Source: Candidatus Poseidonia sp.
GTDB taxonomy: Archaea; Thermoplasmatota; Poseidoniia; Poseidoniales; Poseidoniaceae
Reading direction: 5' to 3'
Assembly: GCA_022426155.1 (NCBI GenBank)
Contig: JAKMEE010000017.1
Coordinates: forward strand, 1 to 58,156
DNA: 58,156 nt
In this document: piece after piece, positions 7,987 to 17,970 of the stretch
Layout of the letters: every line of letters begins with the position of its first letter
Position numbering within the stretch: the stretch's first letter is position 1
Notes under the pieces: model-generated
The model's input: only the letters and a program-made list of their open reading frames with translations
Told to the model about the DNA's origin: nothing
Databases searched by the model: none
Program-made: the position numbers and the translations under genes

Positions 7987-8589
7987 ATGGCTCAAGGTTT
8001 GTACCAACACGTTCGCGCAACTTGGAAACGTCCAAACGACGCACTGCCCCACATGTTCCGACAGGCTCGCATGGCCCAATGGCGCCGCGAACCCGTCAAC
8101 TGTCGCATCGAGCGGCCAACACGTTTGGACGCCGCCCGCCGCATGGGCTACAAAGCCAAGCAAGGCGTGGTTCTCATCCGAACTCGTGTTCGCCGTGGTG
8201 GACTTCGCAAGGGTAAAATTCACATGAAGCGCAAGCCTTCCAAGGCCGGTATCTCCAAGATCACCATGGCCAAGAACACTCAACGAATCGCTGAAGAGCG
8301 CGTTGGACGTCACTTCCCGAACCTTGAGGTTCTCAACTCTTACTGGGTTGGCCAAGATGGTAAGCACAAGTATTTCGAAGTCATCATGATCGACACTCAC
8401 CACCCTGCTATCATCAACGACAAGCAGTTGGGTGTCTTCTCTCGTGCAAACGGAAAAACCTCTCACCGTGGACGTGCTCACCGAGGCAAGACCTCCGCTG
8501 GAAAGCGAGGGCGTGGTCTTCACAAGAAGGGCAAGGGCGCAGAAAAGTTGCGACCTTCACTTCGTGCCAACCTTAACCGTGGCAAGTGA
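7987..8589 (+). CDS. rpl15e: large ribosomal subunit protein eL15 (L15e)
   Basis: The 200-residue product is an archaeal/eukaryotic ribosomal protein of the 50S subunit. It begins AQGLYQHVRATWKRP and contains the family hallmarks RQARMAQWRREP, RLDAARRMGYKAKQG and the C-terminal glycine/arginine-rich tail (HRGRAHRGKTSAGKRGRG). Four in-frame start codons stand in a row (GTG-ATG-ATG-ATG, 7978-7989); the last is chosen because Ala-Gln normally follows the initiator and an AGGTGATG ribosome site precedes it. Protein length is normal for the family. Confidence 0.97.
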   Translation: MAQGLYQHVRATWKRPNDALPHMFRQARMAQWRREPVNCRIERPTRLDAARRMGYKAKQGVVLIRTRVRRGGLRKGKIHMKRKPSKAGISKITMAKNTQRIAEERVGRHFPNLEVLNSYWVGQDGKHKYFEVIMIDTHHPAIINDKQLGVFSRANGKTSHRGRAHRGKTSAGKRGRGLHKKGKGAEKLRPSLRANLNRGK

Positions 8590-8625
8590 TGAACCCATCC
8601 CTCCATTGAGACCTGCTATTTTTCG

Positions 8626-8934
8626 ATGGCTTTGCCCGTTGATTTATTGAGCAGTTCCTTCCGTGGTGGTATCATGGTCGGAGGCGTTGAGTCCATGTCG
8701 GGTTGGCCCGGTCTGGAAGTTTACCTCCCAGATGGAAGAAAACTCGGCCAAGTTTACGATGCTGTGATTGACACGGCAACGCTTCACTGCACCCACCTTT
8801 TCGTTCGTGATACTCCAGAATCTTTGGTGGAAGGCGGTTTGCACGTTGCCGTGCCTTGGCGCTGGATTCGCGCGGTTGACGATGTCGTCTTGCTTCGATG
8901 GTTCCCCCCCACTCCAATACCCATACATTCCTGA
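8626..8934 (+). CDS. PRC-barrel domain protein
   Basis: The 102-residue product contains one PRC-barrel-like domain: GLEVYLPDGRKLGQVYDA followed by a strand with HLFVRD and a C-terminal VPWRWIRAVDDVVLL strand pair. PRC-barrels are small beta-barrels that bind proteins or RNA and in archaea often appear as short stand-alone proteins near information-processing genes. Here it is between L15e (36 bp upstream) and RNase Z (9 bp downstream), so all three could share a transcript. The start could also be the Met at 8674. No catalytic residue is expected. Confidence 0.65.
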   Translation: MALPVDLLSSSFRGGIMVGGVESMSGWPGLEVYLPDGRKLGQVYDAVIDTATLHCTHLFVRDTPESLVEGGLHVAVPWRWIRAVDDVVLLRWFPPTPIPIHS

Positions 8935-8943
8935 GGTGATTAA

Positions 8944-10083
8944 GTGGGGTTCGATGTTCACGTGCTTGGTACGGCTTCGGCTCGCCCGACCTCTCGCAGG
9001 GCCGTGAGTGGTAACCTCGTCAAATGCCGTGATGGAGTGGTGGTCATCGATGCTGGTGAAGGATTCCAATCGAGGTATATGGCTCAGCGTCGCCATCTCA
9101 AAGAATTTGAAAAAGGAACGACGGTGAAGACCAATCACGTCTCCGTCCTCGCCTTCACACACGGTCATCTCGACCATACATGGGGTGCTCTTCCATGGAT
9201 GCAAACGATGGGATTGGACCATCGTCAAACCCCTTTACTTGTCCTTGGACCTACCTCTTCAAACGTGATGGACGCCTTGCTGAAAAAGCAATCAATTCCA
9301 ACAGAAACACCTCCCGCAGATTTGGCCCGACAATGGCAAGCCTGGCATCGATTAGGTGCGTCGGGTGAAGGCCTCTCCTATCCCATTCGTTGGGTGCTGG
9401 GTGATGTTTCGCAAGGCCGCTGGGCAGAGATGGACCCACAAACTGGACATTTGACCCTCCTCGAAGGTATGCCTCAACCAGAAGGTTGGAAATCATGCAG
9501 CCTTCAGGCACTTGACACTCAACATTCTGTTCCTTCGTGTGCTTGGGAAGTGAAACAATCTGGCCTAACGGGTACGTTCAATCGACTCAGGGCTGCAGAA
9601 TTACGTTTGAACAAGGAAGAACAACGAGAATTGGCTACGGGCAATGACATCGTTCACAATGGCCAAACCTTGTCAGCCAACAGCTTTCGAAGTGAGGCAG
9701 GTCTTGCACTAAGAGTTGTTCTTTCGGGCGATACTGCGGAAGGGTGGGCTTCTTCCATTGAACCAGGGGCCAACCTGTTGATTCACGAAGCAACCTTCCT
9801 CAACGAGCAGCAAGACAAAGCCAATGAGCACCTTCATTCCACGGCTGCAGGCGCTGTGCGTACCGCTCAGCAAATGAAAGCCTCCCACCTCGCCATCACA
9901 CATTTTAGTAGCCGCCTCAAGAGCCATGAAGCCTCGCTTTCTGAGGCCAACGACACGGGGGCGCTTCCCATCGCTGCCGTGAGTGATGGTGACCGATTCC
10001 TGGTCAATGACGACGGCACAGTGCATCATTTAGTGAAGCATGATAGCGGTTGGACATCAAGGAACATGGAACCCAATCGTTGA
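8944..10083 (+). CDS. rnz: ribonuclease Z (tRNA 3' processing)
   Basis: The 379-residue metallo-beta-lactamase-fold enzyme removes 3' trailers from tRNA precursors. The zinc motif HGHLDH is at residues 73-78, the later metal-binding Asp is in SGDTAEGW, and the RNase Z hallmarks LLIHEATF, an AGAVRTAQQMKASHL helix and THFSSRL follow. The translation starts at a GTG (8944) preceded by GAGGTGATTAA. The protein is about 70 residues longer than common RNase Z, mostly in the middle between the exosite-like region and the GTFNRLRAAEL segment. It fits a genome whose tRNAs lack encoded CCA. Confidence 0.9.
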   Translation: MGFDVHVLGTASARPTSRRAVSGNLVKCRDGVVVIDAGEGFQSRYMAQRRHLKEFEKGTTVKTNHVSVLAFTHGHLDHTWGALPWMQTMGLDHRQTPLLVLGPTSSNVMDALLKKQSIPTETPPADLARQWQAWHRLGASGEGLSYPIRWVLGDVSQGRWAEMDPQTGHLTLLEGMPQPEGWKSCSLQALDTQHSVPSCAWEVKQSGLTGTFNRLRAAELRLNKEEQRELATGNDIVHNGQTLSANSFRSEAGLALRVVLSGDTAEGWASSIEPGANLLIHEATFLNEQQDKANEHLHSTAAGAVRTAQQMKASHLAITHFSSRLKSHEASLSEANDTGALPIAAVSDGDRFLVNDDGTVHHLVKHDSGWTSRNMEPNR

Positions 10084-10109
10084 AGTGGTGCAGAGCCATC
10101 CTTCCTTTC

Positions 10110-12596
10110 ATGCGCTCGCCCTTCTTGGCCCTGCTCTTGCTTCTTGTTGCAGCGAGCCCTCTTGCGGCCTCAGCGACTGAGGGAAGAGATGCTCCTTCAT
10201 GTGTGGGGCAAAACATTGCATCGTTGGCTCCAACCATCGACATCGACCCTGGCGTCTGTGTCAAAATTGATTTGGGTACCTTAACCCCTGGCGAAGTCTT
10301 TGAGATGGAGATCATCATTGTCGATGATGCCCTCGATGTGTTAATCTTTGATGAAAATGGCATCATCCCATACGACCTCGGACAATCCTACAGAAGCACC
10401 TTTGTTCAACCTGCATCAACGGAACTTGCTCTGGGGGCCTTTACCTTCCACTGGGAAGTTCCTCCTTCCATCTCTGCGAAACAATGGTTCTTGGTGCTTG
10501 ATAATTTAGCGCATGATGGTGACGGTGGAGATGGCGATCAAGGCGGAGTTCGCAGCAAAGCCACAGTGAGTGCCACCATGCTTCTTCAGTCCTATTGGAC
10601 GCCGTTCAACAACCTCGTTCATGTCCCAGCGGATGACCATCTCGTCCTTCTTTCAGGTGATGACCTACGGTTGGATGCAGATACCAGCGTAGTGATTTCT
10701 GCATGGGATTTGGAAGGATCTGGAGATGTCTACTTGCAAACACGGTCAATGCATGACCGTTACTTAGAGCAAGGTGTTGGAGTTCAATACATCACCGGTG
10801 GGGCTCTTCAATCGGTGGAAAATTCAGCCTCGCTTACTTGGATAGTTCCCAGCGACTTAGACGGGGATGAATTGGTTCTCATCGTGGACAATACCGACGT
10901 GCCACTTGGTGGAGGCGATGGTGCCACACCTCTACGTATGACCGTCCGAGTTGAACTTGCCCCTCCGCTTGCACCTTCGGTCAACGATGATTCCTCTTCC
11001 ACGGTTTCCATTGATGAACTCATCACGATGGATGCGAGTGCGACACCCAACAGATTGGGACAAGTTCAAACCGTTTCCTGGGATTTTGATGATACCGATG
11101 ATTCAGATGAAGATGGAGATGCATCCAATGATCAAGATGCCCTTGGTATCGAAACCACTGCCTCATGGGACACTCCCGGAGAGAAAACAATCACGGTGAC
11201 CATTACCTCGCCAACTGGCGAACAAGCTTCGGGCGAGCACACTGTTACGGTAATAGATACCGTAGCCCCAACACCAAGAATTCAATCCTCAGGGACCCCG
11301 GTTTCGGACGGATGGAAAGTGGAACGTACCGTTCAGTTGAACGTTGATTGCTTGAGCAGCACCGATGACGATGCGGTCTCGGGCTGTCTGTGGACCCTTG
11401 ACGGCCAAGAGGTCAGTTCAAACACCACACATTCCTTCCTGTGGGACGAAATTGGCTCATTCACCCTGATGCTAACCGTAAGCGATGCTACGGGCAATTC
11501 TGCAACAACCAATGCCACACTCCGTTCCGTTGACACCACGTTGCCCACTCTTGACCCTGCATCTTTGACGCAATTCCCAACGGAAGGCGAACTCGATGAG
11601 CCGATCCAGTTCACTGTGAGTGTTGAAGACGCGTATGACAGCTTGGGAGTGTTGCGCGTTCACTGGGACCTCAATCCTTCTGTTGACACCGATGGCAATA
11701 ACAATCCCAGAGACGACCCAGACCTTGTTGGTTTGAGGCCGGAACTGACCTTTGACCGCGCTGGTTCAAACGATGTTGTCGTGACCGTCTTTGATGCTTC
11801 AAATAATTCAGATTCTTATGCCTTTAGCGTGAAGATTGCCACCCCACCATCGCAAGGGAGCATGGCTGGCCTGACCATGATGGTCTTGTTCATTGCGTGC
11901 GTGACAGGCGTGGTAGCCGTTCTCGGATATCGTTCATGGCAGAAACGATTGGCGATGGAATTGTTGATGGGTCGTGGACTATCAAAAGATGAAGCAGAAG
12001 GACACCTCGGCCTTGTCGCCCAACGACGGGCACCTCGTTTGTTCTCAAATGCAACCGAACTGGCAGGGTTAGATGCTGGAGAAGTAACCAGTCTTTCAGA
12101 CCAGGAAGCCGCAGCGAAGAAGGCCGAGTTGGAAGCCATTTATGGTTCCTCAGATCAGGAAGCAGCCGCTTTCGCCCCCCCGCAACCGATGTATGTCAAT
12201 CAAGCGATTTCTGAATCGAGTATGAAAGCAGCAAATGAAGCGGCCGCCTTACTCAATGAGACGATGGATACACCCGTTGGCCAACCCCAAGGCGACAACC
12301 TCCTCTCATCGCTGGTTGAAACACCTGCAATCACGACGTTCACCCCACCCTCTGGGGTGGAACAGCCCAGCACTACCGCTCCAACCCCAGCGCCGAATCG
12401 TCGGGCAGGTGTTGCATTGCCGCAATCCATCACGAGTCCTGAACCACCACTGCCAGAACCCACTCCCTCACTCAAAGTACGACAAACCTGCTCAACCTGT
12501 CAAACAACGTTCGAACTTGACATGCCTGAGCATCTCACAGAAGCCTTGGTTGGATGTCCGAAATGCGGCACAGATCAAACAGTTCAGCGACGTTGA
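10110..12596 (+). CDS. membrane-anchored surface protein with PKD-like domains and cytoplasmic zinc ribbon
   Basis: The 828-residue product starts with a signal peptide (RSPFLALLLLLVAASPLAASA). The outside part is Asp-rich; around residues 300-385 and 395-480 it has PKD/Ig-like repeats recognisable by SWDFDDTDD, GEKTITVTITSP and FTLMLTVSDATGN. One membrane helix (about 590-610, MMVLFIACVTGVVAVLGY) follows. The inside part has a LLMGRGLSKDEAEGHLG helix, a Pro/Ala-rich linker and a terminal zinc ribbon CSTCQ...CPKCG. The chosen start (10110) follows RNase Z by 26 bp and places the signal peptide at the N-terminus. Calcium binding by the acidic loops is likely but unproven. Confidence 0.8.
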   Translation: MRSPFLALLLLLVAASPLAASATEGRDAPSCVGQNIASLAPTIDIDPGVCVKIDLGTLTPGEVFEMEIIIVDDALDVLIFDENGIIPYDLGQSYRSTFVQPASTELALGAFTFHWEVPPSISAKQWFLVLDNLAHDGDGGDGDQGGVRSKATVSATMLLQSYWTPFNNLVHVPADDHLVLLSGDDLRLDADTSVVISAWDLEGSGDVYLQTRSMHDRYLEQGVGVQYITGGALQSVENSASLTWIVPSDLDGDELVLIVDNTDVPLGGGDGATPLRMTVRVELAPPLAPSVNDDSSSTVSIDELITMDASATPNRLGQVQTVSWDFDDTDDSDEDGDASNDQDALGIETTASWDTPGEKTITVTITSPTGEQASGEHTVTVIDTVAPTPRIQSSGTPVSDGWKVERTVQLNVDCLSSTDDDAVSGCLWTLDGQEVSSNTTHSFLWDEIGSFTLMLTVSDATGNSATTNATLRSVDTTLPTLDPASLTQFPTEGELDEPIQFTVSVEDAYDSLGVLRVHWDLNPSVDTDGNNNPRDDPDLVGLRPELTFDRAGSNDVVVTVFDASNNSDSYAFSVKIATPPSQGSMAGLTMMVLFIACVTGVVAVLGYRSWQKRLAMELLMGRGLSKDEAEGHLGLVAQRRAPRLFSNATELAGLDAGEVTSLSDQEAAAKKAELEAIYGSSDQEAAAFAPPQPMYVNQAISESSMKAANEAAALLNETMDTPVGQPQGDNLLSSLVETPAITTFTPPSGVEQPSTTAPTPAPNRRAGVALPQSITSPEPPLPEPTPSLKVRQTCSTCQTTFELDMPEHLTEALVGCPKCGTDQTVQRR

Positions 12597-12670
12597 GTCA
12601 CAGCGCAACTTGACGTATGGTATCTCAAGAAGGCGAATCATTCTCAAAGGATGAGGATTGAGGCAGTATC

Positions 12671-15600
12671 ATGGATGAGGGCTCCATGCGTATGGTTCGT
12701 GGGGGCTTGCCTCAAAAGACAGACCCGCGCCGATTAGCAGTAGCCCTTGTTGTCATCATGCTCGCGTCCCTGATTCAACCTGTTTCTGCAGATGTATCTG
12801 TGGCTCGGGATGATTTTGGCGTTCTTGACGCATTAGCAGAAACCATGGAGAAACGAGCGGATGATTCTGAAGATCTAGTGGCCATTCAGGGAGCGCAAAA
12901 CTCCTTTGCTTTACTGGACTCCTCAAAACGGCCCGTTCAATCAGGAGATGCTCTCCGTGATGCAGAAGGATACCTCGATCAAGTGGAACTGCGAGATACA
13001 TCTCCATTGGAAGAAGATCATCCACGCCCGTATGATTTCTTGACCGACGTAGCAACCCACCCCGATGCATGGCCTTACAATCTCTGGGATACGCTGTTTT
13101 CAACGGAGAATTTGGGCTTGGATAATCTCCTCGGAGTCGGGATCAATACTTACGCGATTTACGTTAACTTCTCATCGAGAAATAATGGCCCATCGTACGA
13201 AGCATGGGACTCTGGAACATTTACCGGAGAACTCTTTGTAGGTACTGATTTGATTCTCTTTGAAAATTATATCGACATTGATGGAGACGATACTAAGGAC
13301 CTCTCAGTAGCATTGACAGTGACTGGGCTGACCACATTTGGAGAAGGATGGGGTGTTGAAACTTCAGATGGCCTCATCCCAGTTGTTGAGGAAATTTGGC
13401 TTCGTCCAACATTTCAATGGACTGTTTCTGCCATGAATGAAAATGATCCATTATGGGATGAATTGGAACACCTCGAAGTGACACTGATGAAAGGCTTAGC
13501 CTTTGACATCACGCTTTCCAATGCCGAATCTTATGCGGTTGTCATCGACACACGGTTCACACAACCTCCTTCCAACGTGCGGGTTGGAGTTGGCATCCAA
13601 AAAATGACCTTCAATCTCAATTCAGTCGCCACATCGATAGGAGAATTGACACTTCGGTTGCTCGCTGGACAAGTGAATTCCAGTGAACTGTCCCTCACAA
13701 GTGTTTCCGCCCCCTATGCCGTTCGCCTCTCGAATCCAAATGCTAACGGAGGTTCATTGCAAACCGATTGCAGTGAGACGCTCAACTATGACCCTGAAAC
13801 CGACCATGACGCAACGAGCCGCGAACACAAATGTGGAATTGGCATCGGTATTGGTTATGTTCACTTTGGAGAAGTACAGCCTGATGGTTCCATTCCGATT
13901 TTAGAAGTGGCCTATCTCGACGTAGGATTCCATCCAATCGCAGGCTCCAGTTTGATTCCCAGCGAAGTTGATTTGACTCTTCGGAACGACAATTACGGGC
14001 AGAATTCCTTTGACACAGTTGAACTCTACTCCGATGTAAGGACCGATGTTTACCTTCACTACTTTGAGGACCGTTCAAATGTACCAGAAGGCAGCAGTCC
14101 GTTTGGAAACATCACCGATTCACGAGCTTGGATTCGTGGCCTGCCCTCAGGGTCCATGCACCAAGATGAAATCGCCGCAATTTTCACCATGATTGGAGAA
14201 GCACCTGGCTCGGTCAATCTCCCCGGGGATATTCCTGACCGCCTCTCACTCATCATTGCCATCAAGAATTTCACTGCCGACTCGAGCGGTAATGTCAACG
14301 ATGAAACGCTACCTATCAACCCAGCATCTCCGCCGAATACCCTCGTTTTGGTAGCGGGGACAGCGTCCATCGAACGCTTAGAATTAATTTCAAGTTTTAA
14401 ACGAGGGGGATATGAAAACGATTCTTCCTCAATGCTGGTCGAAATGGATGACCTGCCTCGGGTCATCGTGGTCCAAGGAAGCTTCCTGATTCCCTCCAGC
14501 GGCACAAGTCGGGTAAACTTTGACAATCCGAATTTGAACACCATTTCTCAATTACTTGACAATGCATTACTGACCGTGGTTGAAGTTGTTCTTGACATAG
14601 GGACCATTGTGAACGGATTGCCCAACGCAGTGGTTGGAACTGCAGGATCCACCGGCGGGGAAGTCAACATTCAATGCTTTTCACAGGTCAAATTGAGTCT
14701 TCCGAGTTCAGAACGCACTACAATGGAAATCGGCAAGATGGCTTTCGCTCTGGCAAGCAGCCCACAGCCTTGGTTGCCAGACATGGACCATATTCTCCTC
14801 TCAGAAGACACCAGCATTGAGGTGGTCAATGGGCGAATAGGTCCACAAGACCCGTTGGTTCCAGTTGCGATGAGCATGCGAATTGGGGGGGTTTCTCACG
14901 TGCGTCATGCCTTCGATCCCGTCAATGAAGTTCGGAACATGGAGTTATTGGGGGCTTCTAGTGGTGCCCTCCTTATCGGTCACATTCAGCATGATAACGG
15001 TGATTTAGACAACGCAGTGAAGCAATCTGCAACGGTCTCAAACCGTCCCAGTTCATTCAATATTGTTCAGCAAACCGAAAGGCTAGAGTACATCGCGAGT
15101 GAACCAATTGGAACCATCACTTACGGCGGTGAATCAGGGACCCAACGCAACGCCATCCGTTTGGATGGACTGCCCTCGACATTTTCTTTGGTGCTGGGTG
15201 ATACGGTGGGATATATTGCATCCGAACCAATGAATAGCATCCAATTGCAAATGACCAACGCCACTGAGCCACTTACTATGGATGGGGACCACATGCGGTT
15301 TTGGTTGGATGAAGACACCGCTCAGGCAAGTTTGAGTTTGCAGATCTCAGATGTGACCTCAATTCAGCGTTTCTCACCCCTCATCCCTGGTTCATCTGGT
15401 CCCGAAGGAAATTCAGTCATCGAGTTAACACGCGCCCAGTCCAAACCCTTCGGAATTTCGATTGAAGATGAATCGACCTATGAGGACCCATTTTTAGGAT
15501 TGAACGGGCAGATCTACTTTGATCCCCTTCCAGCGAACATATCTCTAACCCTCCCCAGCGAAGTCGACTCCGATGGGCTGGCTCTTCCAACCTTCGGGGA

Positions 15601-17335
15601 GGATGAAGGAATTGAAGCCCTCTCCTTTTTCCTCGGAGATTTGGTCGGATTCGGTTCGGTTGTCAACGATTTCGTTCATGGCTTGACCATGGATGTTGGT
15701 GGAGAAATTGGTGAAAGTGAGAACTTGTCACTGGGCATTGACCTCTTTACTGGCGAATCGTTTGACATGACGGTGGACATGAAGAAAGGTTCCAATCTCG
15801 ACACAACACCAGAATGGGCCCATGGAATTGGCCTGGAAGCCCTTGAACAGACCCGAGTTTCTTTCAACCTCTCTCGCATGCCAACCTTCACACTCTCAAG
15901 CAGAGATATCATCTCGCAAATATTGAGTGACGGACGAATCGATTTGACCGAACGTAATCAAGCGATATCCATCGCCAGAGCTGCCAACATCACCAATGTT
16001 GAGATATTGATCATTGCCTTAGAAGACGGACGAATCTTCTCTGAGGAGATGGAAGGTGTGAACCTCACCTTATTGGAGGAGGAAGGCATTACGCTGACCG
16101 ATCGACGCTCGTGGCATGCACGAGCATGGTTGCCGTCGCTCCCTGCTGGTGCGATTGAGATTTCGTATGAATTCCGAATTACGGACGGTATCCCCACCTA
16201 TGATATTGAATTGATGATGACACAATGGCAACCAGCAAGGGAACAGGTTTCCATCATCGCCAACGGTTTGGAAGGCCGGGATGTCGAGTTGGTCATCAAC
16301 GGATTGGATACTTCTCGCCCTCATAATATTGAGATATTTGCAGTCTTTTCAACACAAGAAAACCTGAGTGTTCCACGTGTATCCATTGACATGTTCTATG
16401 ACGCAGGTGTTCGCCTCGAATCCGCCTATGCTCTCTTGATCGACCATCAAGCACTGACTCGAGTGGAGGCGCTTGTGATGGGTGTCCCCCAATCAACCGA
16501 TGTATCAGCGGTTATCGGAGATGTACTCAATATAGACTTGAACGTTCCAGAACAATTCAGGATCAATGAACACTCTGCAGATGCCTTGATGCTCAAGCAA
16601 TTACGGTTCGTGGATGGGTTTTGGTGGCCAGCAACAGCCTTTATGCGAGATTTGCCAGGCTTCATGCAACTCTCAACTGAACCAGAAATCAATTTCGACA
16701 TCAAGGAACAAACCGCCTTCCAAGGCATGCGAACCCTCGACTATTACTCAAACACTGATGATATGGATCTGTATCTTGAAGCATCTGGACGAGCCATTGA
16801 TTCGAAAGGTGATGTGTTGCTGCTGGCTGAAAATCTCCCAACTCGCTTTGTCCTTGGCTTGACGGAGGATTACGGCATGTCAATGACGTCGATAGGTAAC
16901 GGCGTGGAGCGCGTCTATGTGCGTCAAAGCAACGTCCCAACCGCCCCCGGCGTCACCATTGATCGAATTGAAGTCGTGGGTCAAAACTTGAAGGCAGCAA
17001 CGATTCACATTTATTCTGGACCGGGAGAGTTCCCGGTGATTGTCATCGATGATATCACAGATGGCCGTTTGGTAGCAAGTGCAGAAGTCTTTGTCGAACC
17101 AGGATATTACGCTCCGTTCCTCGGTGACCTTGAGATCGATGGCCGAGCTGTCCTACTCGATGCACAATTCACTGGCATCATTCCTACGGCTTCTTCGGTT
17201 GGTGTCAATGGCATCGTGACCGATTTATCCTTGGTCGGATCATTGACGGGTCAATTCGTAGAAACACGTCACATCATGGTGGTCGAGCCAATCAGTTCAG
17301 CAGTAGCCAGTGGTTTGGCGATGATTTTCGGGTGA
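12671..17335 (+). CDS. giant secreted protein of unknown function (1554 aa)
   Basis: A signal peptide (RRLAVALVVIMLASLIQPVSA) opens a 1554-residue, almost entirely beta-strand-type, acidic protein. I recognise no named domain. Segments with similar wording recur, for example RLEYIASEPIGTIT / VGYIASEPMNSIQ and the pattern (F/L)xLGDxVGxxxS, so diverged tandem domains are likely. Few cysteines and many Asn-x-Ser/Thr sequons fit an exported, possibly glycosylated protein. No clear C-terminal membrane helix is present; the end is weakly hydrophobic (VASGLAMIFG). The next gene begins 5 bp later and encodes a single-helix protein that could anchor it. Starts at 12686 or 12692 are alternatives. Confidence 0.75.
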   Translation: MDEGSMRMVRGGLPQKTDPRRLAVALVVIMLASLIQPVSADVSVARDDFGVLDALAETMEKRADDSEDLVAIQGAQNSFALLDSSKRPVQSGDALRDAEGYLDQVELRDTSPLEEDHPRPYDFLTDVATHPDAWPYNLWDTLFSTENLGLDNLLGVGINTYAIYVNFSSRNNGPSYEAWDSGTFTGELFVGTDLILFENYIDIDGDDTKDLSVALTVTGLTTFGEGWGVETSDGLIPVVEEIWLRPTFQWTVSAMNENDPLWDELEHLEVTLMKGLAFDITLSNAESYAVVIDTRFTQPPSNVRVGVGIQKMTFNLNSVATSIGELTLRLLAGQVNSSELSLTSVSAPYAVRLSNPNANGGSLQTDCSETLNYDPETDHDATSREHKCGIGIGIGYVHFGEVQPDGSIPILEVAYLDVGFHPIAGSSLIPSEVDLTLRNDNYGQNSFDTVELYSDVRTDVYLHYFEDRSNVPEGSSPFGNITDSRAWIRGLPSGSMHQDEIAAIFTMIGEAPGSVNLPGDIPDRLSLIIAIKNFTADSSGNVNDETLPINPASPPNTLVLVAGTASIERLELISSFKRGGYENDSSSMLVEMDDLPRVIVVQGSFLIPSSGTSRVNFDNPNLNTISQLLDNALLTVVEVVLDIGTIVNGLPNAVVGTAGSTGGEVNIQCFSQVKLSLPSSERTTMEIGKMAFALASSPQPWLPDMDHILLSEDTSIEVVNGRIGPQDPLVPVAMSMRIGGVSHVRHAFDPVNEVRNMELLGASSGALLIGHIQHDNGDLDNAVKQSATVSNRPSSFNIVQQTERLEYIASEPIGTITYGGESGTQRNAIRLDGLPSTFSLVLGDTVGYIASEPMNSIQLQMTNATEPLTMDGDHMRFWLDEDTAQASLSLQISDVTSIQRFSPLIPGSSGPEGNSVIELTRAQSKPFGISIEDESTYEDPFLGLNGQIYFDPLPANISLTLPSEVDSDGLALPTFGEDEGIEALSFFLGDLVGFGSVVNDFVHGLTMDVGGEIGESENLSLGIDLFTGESFDMTVDMKKGSNLDTTPEWAHGIGLEALEQTRVSFNLSRMPTFTLSSRDIISQILSDGRIDLTERNQAISIARAANITNVEILIIALEDGRIFSEEMEGVNLTLLEEEGITLTDRRSWHARAWLPSLPAGAIEISYEFRITDGIPTYDIELMMTQWQPAREQVSIIANGLEGRDVELVINGLDTSRPHNIEIFAVFSTQENLSVPRVSIDMFYDAGVRLESAYALLIDHQALTRVEALVMGVPQSTDVSAVIGDVLNIDLNVPEQFRINEHSADALMLKQLRFVDGFWWPATAFMRDLPGFMQLSTEPEINFDIKEQTAFQGMRTLDYYSNTDDMDLYLEASGRAIDSKGDVLLLAENLPTRFVLGLTEDYGMSMTSIGNGVERVYVRQSNVPTAPGVTIDRIEVVGQNLKAATIHIYSGPGEFPVIVIDDITDGRLVASAEVFVEPGYYAPFLGDLEIDGRAVLLDAQFTGIIPTASSVGVNGIVTDLSLVGSLTGQFVETRHIMVVEPISSAVASGLAMIFG

Positions 17336-17339
17336 TATC

Positions 17340-17933
17340 ATGCGTTCCAAGAATCATCCATCTGAACGAGATTTACGTTCTTCCAGGCCTGTAAGCGAAG
17401 GCGATGAACTTGAGCAATGGGAGGTGGAACAAGAGGCGGCGAAAGTCCTTGAAACCCTCCGAAAAGAAATCACACCAACACGCGTCGGATTGGCCGGAGC
17501 AGTCGTCTTCCTCTTCATTGGATTGATGTTCAGCGGATATTACTGGGCGCTTCCCAGAGACGCAGTTTCTCTCGAAACACATTACATGCAACGGGGTGGG
17601 CACCTCATGATGTCGGAAATTCACAATGACGGAAGCCGTGCTATCACCGATGTAGAAATTCGTGTTGAATTCCAAAGCCTCGATGGAATGCGTCTTGATC
17701 ACATGGATATTTCCATCGACAAAATATCTCCCCATGCTTCTGTCTCAGGGGACGAATTGGAGATGATGGTCGTTGGCCATACGGTTTGGGACGAATACCG
17801 AATCCAAGCCACTCTCTCTTGGACCGATTATTCAGGAACAGAACGAAGTGAGAAATGGGAACACATTGTGGGTACTTGGTCACAGGAAATTTTCATTGAC
17901 AAAGCAGACCGTCATACTTGGCCGCTGAATTGA
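17340..17933 (+). CDS. single-span membrane protein paired with the giant secreted protein
   Basis: The 197-residue product has a charged cytoplasmic N-terminus (about 45 residues), one membrane helix (about 49-69, GLAGAVVFLFIGLMFSGYYWA) and an outside domain of about 125 residues. This domain has strands such as SEIHNDGSRAITDVEIRVEF, resembling the FxxN/DG...V.V.v pattern of FxLYD/CARDB-like immunoglobulin folds. The ATG lies 4 bases after the stop of the 1554-aa gene, so the two are almost certainly co-expressed. A role as membrane partner or assembly factor of that protein is inference. Confidence 0.65.
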   Translation: MRSKNHPSERDLRSSRPVSEGDELEQWEVEQEAAKVLETLRKEITPTRVGLAGAVVFLFIGLMFSGYYWALPRDAVSLETHYMQRGGHLMMSEIHNDGSRAITDVEIRVEFQSLDGMRLDHMDISIDKISPHASVSGDELEMMVVGHTVWDEYRIQATLSWTDYSGTERSEKWEHIVGTWSQEIFIDKADRHTWPLN

Positions 17934-17970
17934 CCCATGTGGTAAAGATACGAACCGATAAAACACAGGA

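Noticed and set aside
7936-8523. Minus-strand frame of 195 codons over L15e
   Set aside because: Antisense to a highly conserved ribosomal protein gene; caused by high-GC codon bias.
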